In this document: piece after piece, positions 49,007-59,211 of the stretch
Layout of the letters: every line of letters begins with the position of its first letter
How positions within the stretch are numbered: position 1 is the stretch's first letter
Source of the DNA: Aphidius gifuensis
Taxonomy: Eukaryota > Arthropoda > Insecta > Hymenoptera > Braconidae
Direction: 5' to 3'
DNA: 64,000 nt
Assembly (NCBI RefSeq): GCF_014905175.1
Contig: NC_057793.1
Location: 806,001 to 870,000 of the forward strand
Translations under genes and position numbers: made by a program
The notes under the pieces: generated by a model
The model's input: the letters and a program-made list of their open reading frames with translations, nothing else
Databases searched by the model: none
Told to the model about the DNA's origin: nothing

Positions 49007-49480
49007 TATAAATATCAAAATTATTTATTTATCAATTGATGATTAATTAATATATAGTTTAATTCATCTATAAATAAAAAAAATAATACAAATGATTATA
49101 CAAATAAATCATAACCTCAAAAATACAAAAACAAGATTATTAATTAATTAATTAATTGTACTTACAAGTGTTTAATTTATTAATTTTTTGGTTAAATATT
49201 GTCCTGGATTTTTTGGGTTTTATTGATAGATAGATAAATCCAGTAGATCCAATATTTATATTTTTTAATTTTATTTTTATTGTTGATGATAAAATGTTGT
49301 GTACAGTTGTGTATTTTTTTTTTTTTTTTATAGCCAGCGGCGTGGACTGTGCGTGTTCGTTAATGTCACGTCTTACTTTCCGGCAAATTTCGAATAGAGA
49401 AAAAAAAAAGAATTACTTGATCAATGAAAATTATGCCTCATTAATTTTCAATGGACCCAACTTTTTTTTGTAGCCAAAGA
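49007..49480 (-). promoter_or_regulatory. Upstream region of SMIM12
   Basis: AT-rich up to 49310, then a patch of mixed composition (49330-49400). On the minus strand this patch reads CCGGAAAGTAAGACGTGA and then GCCGCTGGCTATAAAA, a plausible ETS-like site and TATA box. Part of it (TTCGTTAATGTCACGTC) resembles the flank near 61065 after gene D. Confidence 0.35.
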
Positions 49481-49492
49481 TATTTTATAGTA

Positions 49493-49569
49493 AGCTACAT
49501 TAATTCCTTAGCTATTTGCCAAAAATATTTAAATTCATTTTAGCAAATAGTTAAGGAATCAATATAGCT
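49493..49569. repeat. Imperfect hairpin upstream of LRR gene A
   Basis: Arms of 27 bp (49493-49519 and 49543-49569) pair with three mismatches around a 23-bp loop: AGCTACATTAATTCCTTAGC against GCAAATAGTTAAGGAATCAA. The same structure lies upstream of gene B at 52750-52819, so it is part of the duplicated unit. It may be a small MITE carried along. Confidence 0.6.
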
Positions 49570-49901
49570 AAAAAATCTATCAGAGTTGCTGTTGGAGGCA
49601 TTTTTTGTTACTATAAAAAAATAATCATCAGCCCTCTGGCGAAATAAAATAGCCTAATCGAAAACTGCACGTGTGTCGGTGTGTGCTTCATTCAGCAGGC
49701 AGCACTCTTTACAAGAACATCAGCAACATCAGTAGCAGTCAAGTACAGTTGTTATAGTGCATTAAGAAAAAGGTAAAATATATATTAAGTGCAATTGATT
49801 TACTCAATTATTTTTCAACAAATTTTTTAAATTTAGAATATAAACTTATAATAATTCATCAACTTTTTATTTTTTTTTGTAGATTAATCAATAGAATCAA
49901 G

Positions 49902-51302
49902 ATGAGGATAGTTTTAAGTCCAATTGAATGGCGTGAAAAATTAATTTTATTTTCGCAGGAAGAAGTAAGTTTAAAATATACCTATATGTATATATTAATT
50001 GTTGTTTTTCATTGTGATATATAGTGCTTAATTGAGTTTGTTATTGCTGCAATTGTTTTTGTTGATTATAAATTAATTTGCTTACAGTTTAATTTACCTG
50101 ACAAAGTAAATCCAGATGATCATCTAAAATCGACAGATGCAAATGATTCTAAAGGCACCTTTAAAGAGAGAACTGAAAAATTTGAAGAAAAATTAACAAC
50201 ACAATACGATAGGCGAATGATTCATATGCGTCAACTATTTGCAGGTCTACCACGATTTGAAAAAAGTAAGAAAATTAACAATATTATTTTAAGTTATAGA
50301 AAATAAATAAATTTGTTTTAATATTTAATTAATTTTTCAGTATGCGAAAATCAACTTAACAATTTTGTTGATTCATGCTGTAAAGAATATGTGTTTGAAT
50401 ATGAAGATGAAGATGAAGATGAAGATAAAGATAAAGACGAATGTGAATATGAATATGAATATGAAGATGAATATAAATATGAAAATATCAATGAATCACA
50501 TGAAAAAGTAATTGATCTCAAATACATAATAAATCTCTGTGGATATATTTTGACAGACCTAGATATCGAAGATTATCCTTTTTCTGAAATAATGCCATTG
50601 ATAAATAATAATTGTCCAAATCTTGAGGCACTTAAGTTGGCTTTCAAAGAAATTAAAAGCCAAGATTTTAACAATGTTTTTTCTAATATGTCTCATCTTA
50701 ATGCGCTGGTTATTATATGGCGATGTGAATATTCAACTCTACCAATAAGCTTGGTCGAGTCATTGGAACATGTTGGTGCAACCCTGGAATTATTTCTCCT
50801 TAAATGTTATTCAAAAAAAAATTCTTTCTGCTTACCACATTCACTGGCTTCGGTAATTTTAAACTTTCAAATATTATTAACACAATAAAAAATTTTTATT
50901 AAGTTATTAATAAATAAATTAATTATTTTTCAGGTTTTTCGTGGATTTGTCGTTTTAAAAAAATTATGTATGGTTGGTTTCGAAATAACCCAACCAATAC
51001 TCGAGTCAATAGGTCAAATGCCAAATTTGGTTACTCTAACATTCGTGTTTTATTGGAAGGAGCATCAAATGCTTCGGAATAAAATCAACATGTATCCAAT
51101 TGGGAATTTGAAAAACCTCGAACATCTTGATATTAATTTTGATTATGGTGTTACAGATGAATTTTTGATAAATCTTTGTAATAATGCTAAAAAATTAAAT
51201 TTTTTATCTATAGCTACTACACATATAACAGATAATGGTATAAAGGCACTTAATAATTTCAAAGTACCAGTTCTGTTTCTTGATAAACCATATAAAAAAT
51301 GA
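49902..51302 (+). CDS. Leucine-rich-repeat protein, array copy A
   Basis: Coding exons 49902-49964, 50088-50265, 50341-50852 and 50934-51302 (all GT..AG, phases agree) give 373 residues. A leader exon (about 49690-49772) and a leader intron with acceptor at 49882 precede the ATG. There is no signal peptide or membrane span, so it is probably intracellular. It starts MRIVLSPIEWREKL. A charged N-terminal part contains RQLFAGLPRFEK. Next come a 35-40-residue acidic stretch of Glu, Asp, Tyr and Lys (about 100-140), then LRRs to the end, including CPNLEALKL, LKNLEHLDINFDYGVTDEFL and ITDNGIKALNN. The last two fit the cysteine-type LRRs of F-box/LRR (AMN1-like) proteins. I see no definite F-box, though SPIEWREKLILFSQEE could be a degenerate one. 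Three paralogues follow. Role unknown; substrate or partner recognition is likely from the fold. Confidence 0.8.
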
Positions 51303-51774
51303 TTATATAAAAAAAAATTAGTTTATCACTAATCAACCAATTCAATTTTCATATATGAATTAACAATTTCGAATGAGTTTATCTCTAATTTAATATTACT
51401 GTTGTACACTTGTACTAATAATAAAAAAGAATAAATGTAATAATATTATAATTTAAATATTTACTAATTGCAATCTATTTATTTTTATTCATCTGTTTTT
51501 TTTTTGTTGACTTAGAAATAATTTGAAAAAAAAAAAAAATTATATTATATAAATGAAGAGACACTTGTAAAGAATAGAAATGTATTTTCATTGACCCCCG
51601 CTTCTCAAAAAAAAAACTTCAGAAATTCTTTTTCATTTATTTTTTTTTACTCCGAAATATTAAAATCTCAATATCTTTTTTTATGAATGGAACAAAATTG
51701 AAACTAATACATCAGGTAGATGTAGGAACACTTAGCTAATTTTTAGTGAAAAAATTAGAATTTGTAGTCAGACG

Positions 51775-52260
51775 TAGCATATATCCATAACCAAATACAT
51801 TTGTAGTATACTAGATACATAAATTAGAGCATCTAAGAATTCGTTTAAACTCTAGTTAACTAATGGATTTGGTTACCAACTGCGTTTTTATAGAGCCTAT
51901 TATTATTGAAAATATCAATCGATAAGTATTTAATCTTTAGTTAAATGACTGTAAAGTTAACTGTAATGGTGGACGAAAAAACCGGCCCACAGACTAATTG
52001 AGTTAAATATCATATAGAGTGCAGTAGTAGAGAACTAAATAGCACTACGTTGTCTGTGGCCGGGGCAGGCCGGGGTGACCAGAATCCAGAAAAGACCAGA
52101 ACTCAGAACTGTTCAGAAAATCAGAACTCAAAGCCATCAAGCCAAAAGTTCAAACTCATCAAAAGTCAGGTTATACGTACCACGTGGTGATTGGAGTTAC
52201 AGACACGATTTTATCCACGTGCATTAGAAGAAAGGTATGAAGGAGAGTGGCTCAATATAG
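51775..52260 (+). other. Balanced-composition spacer, possible new leader exon of gene B
   Basis: Unlike its neighbours, this 480-bp segment is not part of the A/B duplication, which ends near 51770. It holds a spaced inverted repeat (CGGCCCACAGAC at 51983-51994 and GTCTGTGGCCGG at 52052-52063) and repeated CAGAACT motifs at 52095-52135. It ends in GTGCATTAGAAGAAAG/GTATGA, a good donor at 52234. The leader exon of gene A ends similarly (GTGCATTAAGAAAAAG/GTAAAA). It contains no long open frame. Confidence 0.35.
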
Positions 52261-52749
52261 TCCTTTTTTTTTTTGTGTAATTGATTTATTTTTTTTTTTA
52301 TATTGTTTTTAATAATTTTTTATCACACTTAAGTACTAATTAATGTCATTTAATGGGGGTTACGTTGGGATTTTTTGTTTTAATAATTTTTCAATTTTTA
52401 GATTTTTTTTAAATGGCGTGTAATAAAAAAAAAGCGGTTAATTTTGAATATTATTATATTAAATTTTCTTTATTTATTATTCCTAATATTAATATTTATT
52501 TAATATTATATTATTTTTATTATTAATTTAATAGTTATATTTCATATTATATAATTATTGATAAAATTACAAACTGCAGTTTGTTGTTAAGAATAACTTA
52601 GTAATAAAATTAATACTGGAAAACAACAGATGATACATTATTTAAAAACTTTAACGATTCATATTTAAATAGATATAAAATTATACTCATTGACATAGAT
52701 TGGAATGAAGCATAGATATATCTCATGGAGCCAAAAAAATTATATAGTA

Positions 52750-52819
52750 AGCTACATTAATTCCTGAGCTATAAATATTTTAATTCATTTTAGCAAATAG
52801 CTAAGGAATTAATGTAGCT
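52750..52819. repeat. Imperfect hairpin upstream of LRR gene B
   Basis: Counterpart of the hairpin at 49493-49569, with a shortened left arm (AGCTACATTAATTCCTGAGC) and a full right arm ending AATTAATGTAGCT. It marks the left part of the duplicated A/B unit. Confidence 0.6.
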
Positions 52820-53084
52820 AAAAAAATTATTGTAACAGAGTTGCTGTTGGAGGCTTTCGTTTTTACTATACTTGTAACACATGCTGATGAAACTAATTCA
52901 TTACTTTAATTATTAACTTACTATATGTTACAAGTGTTACAAGTGGAATTTAATGAGTATATGTATAAAGAGCAATTGATTTACTCATAAATATTTTATA
53001 TTAAATTTTATAAAGTTAGTATTTAAACTTATAATAATTCATCAACTTTTTATTTATTTTTGTAGATTAATCAATAGAATCAAA

Positions 53085-54489
53085 ATGAGGATCGTTTTGA
53101 GTCCAATTGAATGGCGTGAAGAATTAATTTTATTTTCGCAGGAAGAAGTAAGTTTAAAATATACCTATATGTATATATTAATTGTTGTTTTTTATTGTGA
53201 TATATAGTGCTTAATTGAGTTTGTTATTGCTGCAATTGTTTTTTTTGATTATAAATTAATTTTTTGCTTGCAGTTTAATTTACCGGACAAAATAAATCCA
53301 GATGATGGTCTAAAATCGACAGATGCAAATGATTCTAAAGGCACCTTTAAAGAGAGAACTGAAAAATTTGAAAAAAAATTAACAAGACAATACGATAGGC
53401 GAATGATTCATATGCGTCAACTATTTGCAGGTCTACCACGATTTGAAAAAAGTAAGAAAATTAACAATATTATTTTAAGTTATAGAAAATAAATAAATTT
53501 GTTTTAATATTTAATTAATTTTTCAGTATGCGAAAATCAACTTAACAATTTTGTTGATTCATGCTGTAAAGAATATGTATTTGAATTTGAAGGTGAAGAT
53601 GAAGATGAAGACGAAGATAAAGATGAAGATGAATGTGAATATGAATATGAAGATGAATATAAATATGAAAATATCAATGAATCACATGAAAAAGTAATTG
53701 ATCTCAAATACATAATTAATTTCTGTGGATATATTTTGACAGACCTAGATATCGAAGATTATCCTTTTTCTGAAATAATGCCATTGATAAATAATAATTG
53801 TCCAAATCTTGAGGCACTTAATTTGGGTTTCAAAGAAATTGAAATCCAAGATTTTAACAATGTTTTTTCTAATATGTCTCATCTTAAAGCGCTGGTTATT
53901 ATATGGCGATGTGAATATTCAACTCTACCAATAAGCTTGGTCGAGTCATTGGAACAAGTTGGTGCAACCCTGGAATTATTTCTCCTTAAATGTTTTTCAA
54001 TAAAAAATTCTTACTGCTTACCAGATTCACTGGCTTCGGTAATTTTAAACTTTTAATTATTATTAACACAATAAAAAATTTTTTATCAAGTTATTAATAA
54101 ATAAATTAATTTTTTTTCAGGTTTTTCGTGGATTTGTCGTTTTAAAAAAATTATGTATGATTGGTTTCGAAATAACCCAACCAATACTCGAGTCAATAGG
54201 TCAAATGCCAAATTTGGTTACTCTAACGTTCATTTTTTTTTGGAAGGAGCATCAAATGCTTAGGAATAAAATCAACATGTATCCAATTGGGAATTTGAAA
54301 AACCTCGAATATCTTGATATTGATTTTGATTATGGTGTTACAGATGAATTTTTGATCAATCTTTGTAATAATGCTAAAAAATTAGATTATTTATCTATAT
54401 TTACTACACATATAACAGATAATGGTATAAATGCACTTAATAATTTAAAAGTACCAACGTTGATGCTTCGTAAACCATATAAAAAATGA
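53085..54489 (+). CDS. Leucine-rich-repeat protein, array copy B
   Basis: Coding exons 53085-53147, 53274-53451, 53527-54038 and 54121-54489 give 373 residues, the same exon lengths as copy A. It is nearly identical to A in exons 1, 2 and 4, with scattered changes: Lys to Glu in REELILFSQEE, FKEIEIQDF, and the C-terminal ending LMLRKPYKK. The acidic stretch has a different order of Glu and Asp repeats but the same length. All splice sites and the frame are intact. The leader differs: the promoter/first-exon part found before A (about 49620-49772) is missing here. Its place is taken by about 80 bp of unrelated sequence, so transcription must start elsewhere or the gene may be weakly expressed. 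Confidence 0.8.
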
Positions 54490-55000
54490 TTACATATATA
54501 AAAAAAAAAATAAGTTTATCACTAATCAACCAATTCAATTTTCATATATGAATTAACAATTTGGAATAAGTTTATCACTAATTAAATATTACTGTTGTAC
54601 ACTTGTACTAATAATAAAAAAGAATAAATGTAATAATATTATAATTTAAATATTTACTAATTGCAAACAATTTATTTTTATTCACCTGTCATTTTTTTGT
54701 CTTAAAAATAATTTAAAAACAACAAAAAAAAAAAATTTAATATATAGATGAAAATTTGTAAAGAATATCGAAATCAGTTTTTTATTGACTCGTTTTCTTA
54801 AAAAAAAAAAAAAACGTCAGAAATTCTTTTTCATTCATTTTTTTTACTCCAAAATATTAAAATCTCAATATCTTTTTTTATCAATGGACTAAAATTGAAA
54901 GCAATATATCAGATAGATGTAGGAATACTTTCGCTAATTATTAGTGAAAAAGTTAGAATTTGCAGTTGGACCGTTTTTCCGGAAAAATTAATTTTAATAT

Positions 55001-55087
55001 TTATTGTTCGTCAATTTTCCGTCGTAATCCTGGCAAATTTTTAAATTTCAATTCATCCAACTTTTTTGCAATGTCATTTTGTATTTG
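55001..55087 (-). pseudogene. Orphan minus-strand terminal exon
   Basis: On the minus strand a very good acceptor (TTTTTATTTTTTTATTGTACAG) opens an 87-bp frame of 28 codons plus a stop (starting QIQNDIAKKLDELK, ending RRKIDEQ). A decayed relative lies at about 61055-61145. No upstream exon was found within 2 kb. It is probably a remnant of a gene caught up in the array's duplications, or a far exon of one I cannot see. The family is not recognised. Confidence 0.3.
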
Positions 55088-55156
55088 CTGTACAATAAAA
55101 AAATAAAAAGTAAGTTAAATCTATCCTAGTAGAAATAATCTCTCCGAATTTTCTCT

Positions 55157-55522
55157 GGATTTGGATGTAGATTTTCCATACATATATTCTATATATATTT
55201 TTTACACTTATATATTTCTTATGTATACATTTACACTTTTGAATTTTTTTTTTATCTTAATTTTTTTTTTTAATGATTTTTATAAATAAAAAACAAGTGA
55301 AAAAAAAAAGTAAAAAAAAAAAAAAAACATATATAATGAATTAATTTTTATAAATAAGAAACAAGCGAAAAAACGGGGGAAAAAAAAATTAACGCAGTAA
55401 AATGAATAATTAAAAAAGTTTGTTTATTTGGAGCCCTAGCAACGGTCACTTTCTATCCATTATAAATAAATAAAAGTGTAAAATATATATAAAATATGTA
55501 TGGAAAATCTACGTTCAAATCC
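55157..55522. repeat. Inverted repeat, fold-back type
   Basis: The left arm at about 55157-55213 (GGATTTGGATGTAGATTTTC, CATACATATA...) and the right arm at about 55471-55522 (...ATGTATGGAAAATCTACGTTCAAATCC) are reverse complements with few mismatches. They are separated by about 260 bp. No clear target duplication or coding content. Confidence 0.6.
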
Positions 55523-55589
55523 ATACATATTCCATATATATTCCATATATATTTTATACATAATTTTTTCACTTGAAATGCGCCAAGAC

Positions 55590-56054
55590 TTGATTTATTT
55601 ATTATGTGGAAAATAGAGGAAGCAGAATTTACAATTCATGAAGTTAAACAATGTGAAGTTAAACAATGTTAAATAAAATGAGTCTTTTTTTATACCAATT
55701 TTATTGCTGATATTATACTGACAAAATAATAACATGTTTTTTCTCAAAATAATGACGCGAAGTAGACTACCCACTATTATTGTAATATACATTCGATCAT
55801 TTTTTTGTGGAAATAAGATTATGTAATTTCAGAATTAAAAATATTCATATTGAATCATCAAGAAATTTTAATAGATGATATTTTATAGCAGCTATTCATA
55901 TTTGATGCATTAATATATTTTAAATAAATGATTATAATATTGTCCGTTTCTCCGAGTATTTTTATAGCGGAGAAATATTTCTGAACTGTTCTTCACTCAA
56001 GGCGATTCGGAGAAACTTCGGAGAAAATTTATCCGTGATAATATGGTTTTTTTT
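55590..56054. other. AT-rich stretch with a CGGAGAAA-rich patch
   Basis: Positions 55941-56030 contain TTTCTCCGAG and several CGGAGAAA copies in both orientations. They resemble the ends of the MITE at 61902-62022 and are probably a decayed relative. No gene. Confidence 0.35.
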
Positions 56055-56500
56055 TTATCAATAATTAATTTGACTATTAGAATGCAATTTTTTATTTTTA
56101 TTTTTTATAATTTATTGCACTAAAATTTTAGTTATTTATAAGAGAGCAAATACTTTACTTTAACGTGCATAGAATAAATTTAACTCGATATTTTCTTGAA
56201 GTAACTGAGCATTGATCTTGTAATTTTATAATTAAAAAAAAAAAACAATATATAAGTTAAAAGAATACAAAATAATAACCTAAAGGTCATTTAATTGTGT
56301 CAATGGCGCAAATATATTTTTTAAAATCATTACAATATAATCATGGCATTTGTTGCTAGCTAATTTTAGCACGATTTATTATTAATATTATTTTTTTTTT
56401 TACAAGATAACTTAATTTATTTTAATGTCATTTACGCATCGAAACATTTTTTTTTTTTTTTTATTTGACTATAGATTTTGATTAAATAAAATAAACCTTA
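56055..56500 (+). repeat. Segment duplicated at 62245-62720, left copy
   Basis: Shares with 62245-62720 a long colinear series of blocks: TTATTGCACTAAAATTTTAG, ATAGAATAAATTTAACTCGA, GTCATTTAATTGTGTCAATGG, GGCATTTGTTGCTAGCTAAT and TTTGACTA(TA)GATTTTGAT. The two copies bracket genes C and D. Confidence 0.75.
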
Positions 56501-56715
56501 TCATGTATTTTTACTATATTGTTATCAACAACTTTACAAAATAAGTGACAAAGCGTTGGAAACTTTATTGCCAAAGGCAAAATCGTTAAACCCAACAAAC
56601 AACTCCTAATAAGGTAGCACAAGCCACGAACGTCGTCAAATCCATCCTGATAATACTGACGTGTCTATTCTAATGACAAGTCATGTGCTTATCTTTTTCC
56701 AAATTTCCCTGTATA

Positions 56716-56748
56716 TATAAATACGCCCGAATCATTTGCTAGTCAGTT
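56716..56748 (+). promoter_or_regulatory. TATA/Initiator promoter of LRR gene C
   Basis: TATAAATA (56716-56723) and TCAGTT (56743-56748, A at 56745) are 29 bp apart. Predicted leader exons are 56745-56968 (donor TC/GTAAGT), 57057-57168 and 57280-57298, just before the ATG. The whole unit is repeated before gene D. Confidence 0.6.
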
Positions 56749-57298
56749 AGAGCCTTGACAAAGTTACTTGGACACGTACATAAAATTAACGATAATTTTA
56801 AAGACCAATTCTTTAATAAATAAAAAGTTCTAAATAAATTGTAATTGAATATAAATTAGTTGTTAAATTTATTTTGGAATACAACAGCAGAAACAATATC
56901 ATCAATTTTCTGTTTTTTTTTTTTTCTTCTTGTTGTCTTTTGTTGGAACAATAAATAAATCAGCAATCGTAAGTAAATAAAATTAATATTTAAATAATTT
57001 AAATTTTACTTGTAAACCTGTTCAATGTCTTATTTGAATGAAGGTATTTTTTGTAGCCCCACTCCTCTTTAATTGTGATATTCCTTGCACGCAAATTATC
57101 TGGGAAAGTCTAGCACTACAAGGAGATTAGTAGCATTCGAGTGCGGTTATAAGCGAATTATAAAAAAGGTAAAAAATATATATATTAAATGCAATTAATG
57201 TACTCAAACATTTTTCATCAAATTTTTTAAATTTAGTATTTAAACTTATAATAATTAAATTTTTTTTTTTTTTTTTTAGATTAATCAATAAAATCAAG

Positions 57299-58446
57299 AT
57301 GAGGATCGTTTTGAGTCCAATTGAATGGCGTGAAAAATTAATTGCATTTTCGCAGGACGAAGTAAGTTTTAAATTATATACCTATGAATTATTAATTAAT
57401 TATCATATTTTTCATTGTGATATATAAGTGATTAATTGAATTTGTTATTGCTGCAATTGTTTTTTGTTAATTATAAATTAATTTTTTGCTTACAGTTTAA
57501 TTTACCAGACAAAATAAATACAGGTGATGATTGTGTAGAACCGACTGATACAAATTATCCTGAAGATGCCATTAGATTGGATACTGAAGAATTTAAAAAA
57601 AAATTCACAGCACAATATAATAAGCGAATTATTCAGATGCGTCCACTATTTGCAGGTCTACCACAATTTGAAAAAAGTAAGAGAACTAACAGCATTGATT
57701 TAGGTTAAATAAATAATTTTTTTTTATTATTTAATTAATTTTTCAGTATGCAAAAATCGAGAGAACGATTTCGTTGATTCATGCTGTAGAAAATATTTTT
57801 TTGAATATAAAGATGAAGATAAAGATGAAAATGAATATGAAAATGAAGATGAAGATGAATATGAAGATGTAGAGGAATATAAATATGAAGATGTCAATGA
57901 ATCACATGAAAAAGTAATTGATCTCAAATACATAATAAATCTCTGTGGATATATTTTGACAGAGCTAGATATCGAAGATTATCCTTTTTCTGAAATAATG
58001 CCATTGATAAATAATAATTGTCCAAATCTTGAGGTACTTTTTTTGGCTTTCAAAGAAATTAAAAGCCAAGATTTTAACAATGTTTTTTCTAATATGTCTC
58101 ATCTTGAAACGCTGAGGATTGAATGGCAATGTGAATATTCAACTCTACCAGATACTTTGGTCAAATCATTGGAACAAGTTGGTGGAACCTTAAAATATTT
58201 ATTTCTTGAACGTTATTCAAAAGAAAATTCTTTCTGCTTACCACATTCACTAGCTTCGGTAAAGTTAAACTTTAAATTTTTAATTATTATTTACACAATA
58301 AAAAAAATTTTATTTAATTTTTAATAAATAAATTGGTTATTTTTCAGGTTTTTCTTGGATTTGTCGTTTTAAAAACATTTCGTATGTGTGGTTTCGAACC
58401 AACCCAACCATTACTCGAGTCAATATACAAAAAATTTACAAAATAA
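57299..58446 (+). CDS. Leucine-rich-repeat protein, array copy C, truncated
   Basis: Coding exons 57299-57361, 57496-57676, 57747-58258 and 58348-58446. Exons 1-3 are intact (exon 2 has one extra codon compared with A, B and D). Exon 4 matches the family only to about 58425 (LLESI). It then runs into a copy of the upstream sequence of the array and stops at TAA 58444-58446 after a short foreign tail. The predicted protein has 284 residues and lacks about 90 C-terminal residues, including the last two LRRs. Cause visible in the sequence: the end of the C/D tandem duplication falls inside exon 4. It is probably a pseudogene or a shortened variant. The promoter and leader are intact and shared with D, so it may still be transcribed. 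Confidence 0.75.
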
Positions 58447-59211
58447 GTGACAAAGCGTTGGAAACTTTATTGCCAAAGGCAAAATCGTTAAACCCAACAA
58501 ACAACTCCTAATAAGGTAACACAAGCCACGAACTTCGTCAAATCCATCCTGATAATACTGACGTGTCTATTCTAATGACAAGTCATGTGCTTATCTTTTT
58601 CCAAATTTCCCTGTCTATATGTATAAATACGGCTGAATCACTTGCTAGTCAGTTAAAGTCTTGCGAAGTTACTTGGACACGTACATAAAATTAACGATAA
58701 TTATAAGGCCCAATTCTTTAATAAATAAAAAGTTCTAAATAAATTGTAATTAAATAACTTATTGAAAATTAGTTATTAAATTTATTTTGGAATACAACAG
58801 CAGCAACAATATCATCAATTTTCGGTTTTTTTTTTTTTCTTCTTGTTGTCTTTTGTTGAGACAATAAATAAATCAGCAATCGTAAGTAAATAAAATTAAT
58901 ATTTAAATAATTTAAATTTTACTTGTAAACCTGTTCAATGTCTTATTTGAATGAAGGTATTTTTTGTAGCCCCACTCCTCTTTAATTGTGATATTCCTTG
59001 CACGCAAATTATCTGGGAAAGTCTAGCACTACAAGGAGATTAGTAGCATTCGAGTGCGGTTATTAGCGAATTATAAAAAAGGTAAAAAATATATATATTG
59101 AATGCAATTAATTTACTCAAACATTTTTCATCAAATTTTTTAAATTTAGTATTTATACTTATAATAATTAAATTTTTTTTTTTTTTTTTTAGATTAATCA
59201 ATAAAATCAAG
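58435..59211 (+). repeat. Duplicate of 56533-57298 (promoter and leader of gene C)
   Basis: From TTTACAAAATAAGTGACAAA onward this segment is nearly identical to the region before gene C: GGAAACTTTATTGCCAAAGG, CCTGATAATACTGACGTGTC, the TATA/TCAGTT pair, leader exons and their splice sites. A few substitutions and a short insertion near 58765 differ. It begins directly inside exon 4 of gene C. Confidence 0.9.
58622..58654 (+). promoter_or_regulatory. TATA/Initiator promoter of LRR gene D
   Basis: TATAAATA (58622-58629) and TCAGTT (58649-58654, A at 58651) keep the 29-bp spacing of gene C. Predicted leader exons are 58651-58881, 58980-59081 and 59193-59211. Confidence 0.6.

Noticed and set aside
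49007..49018. N-terminal extension of SMIM12
   Set aside because: The four extra codons begin with TTG; the ATG at 49006 gives the family's MW start.
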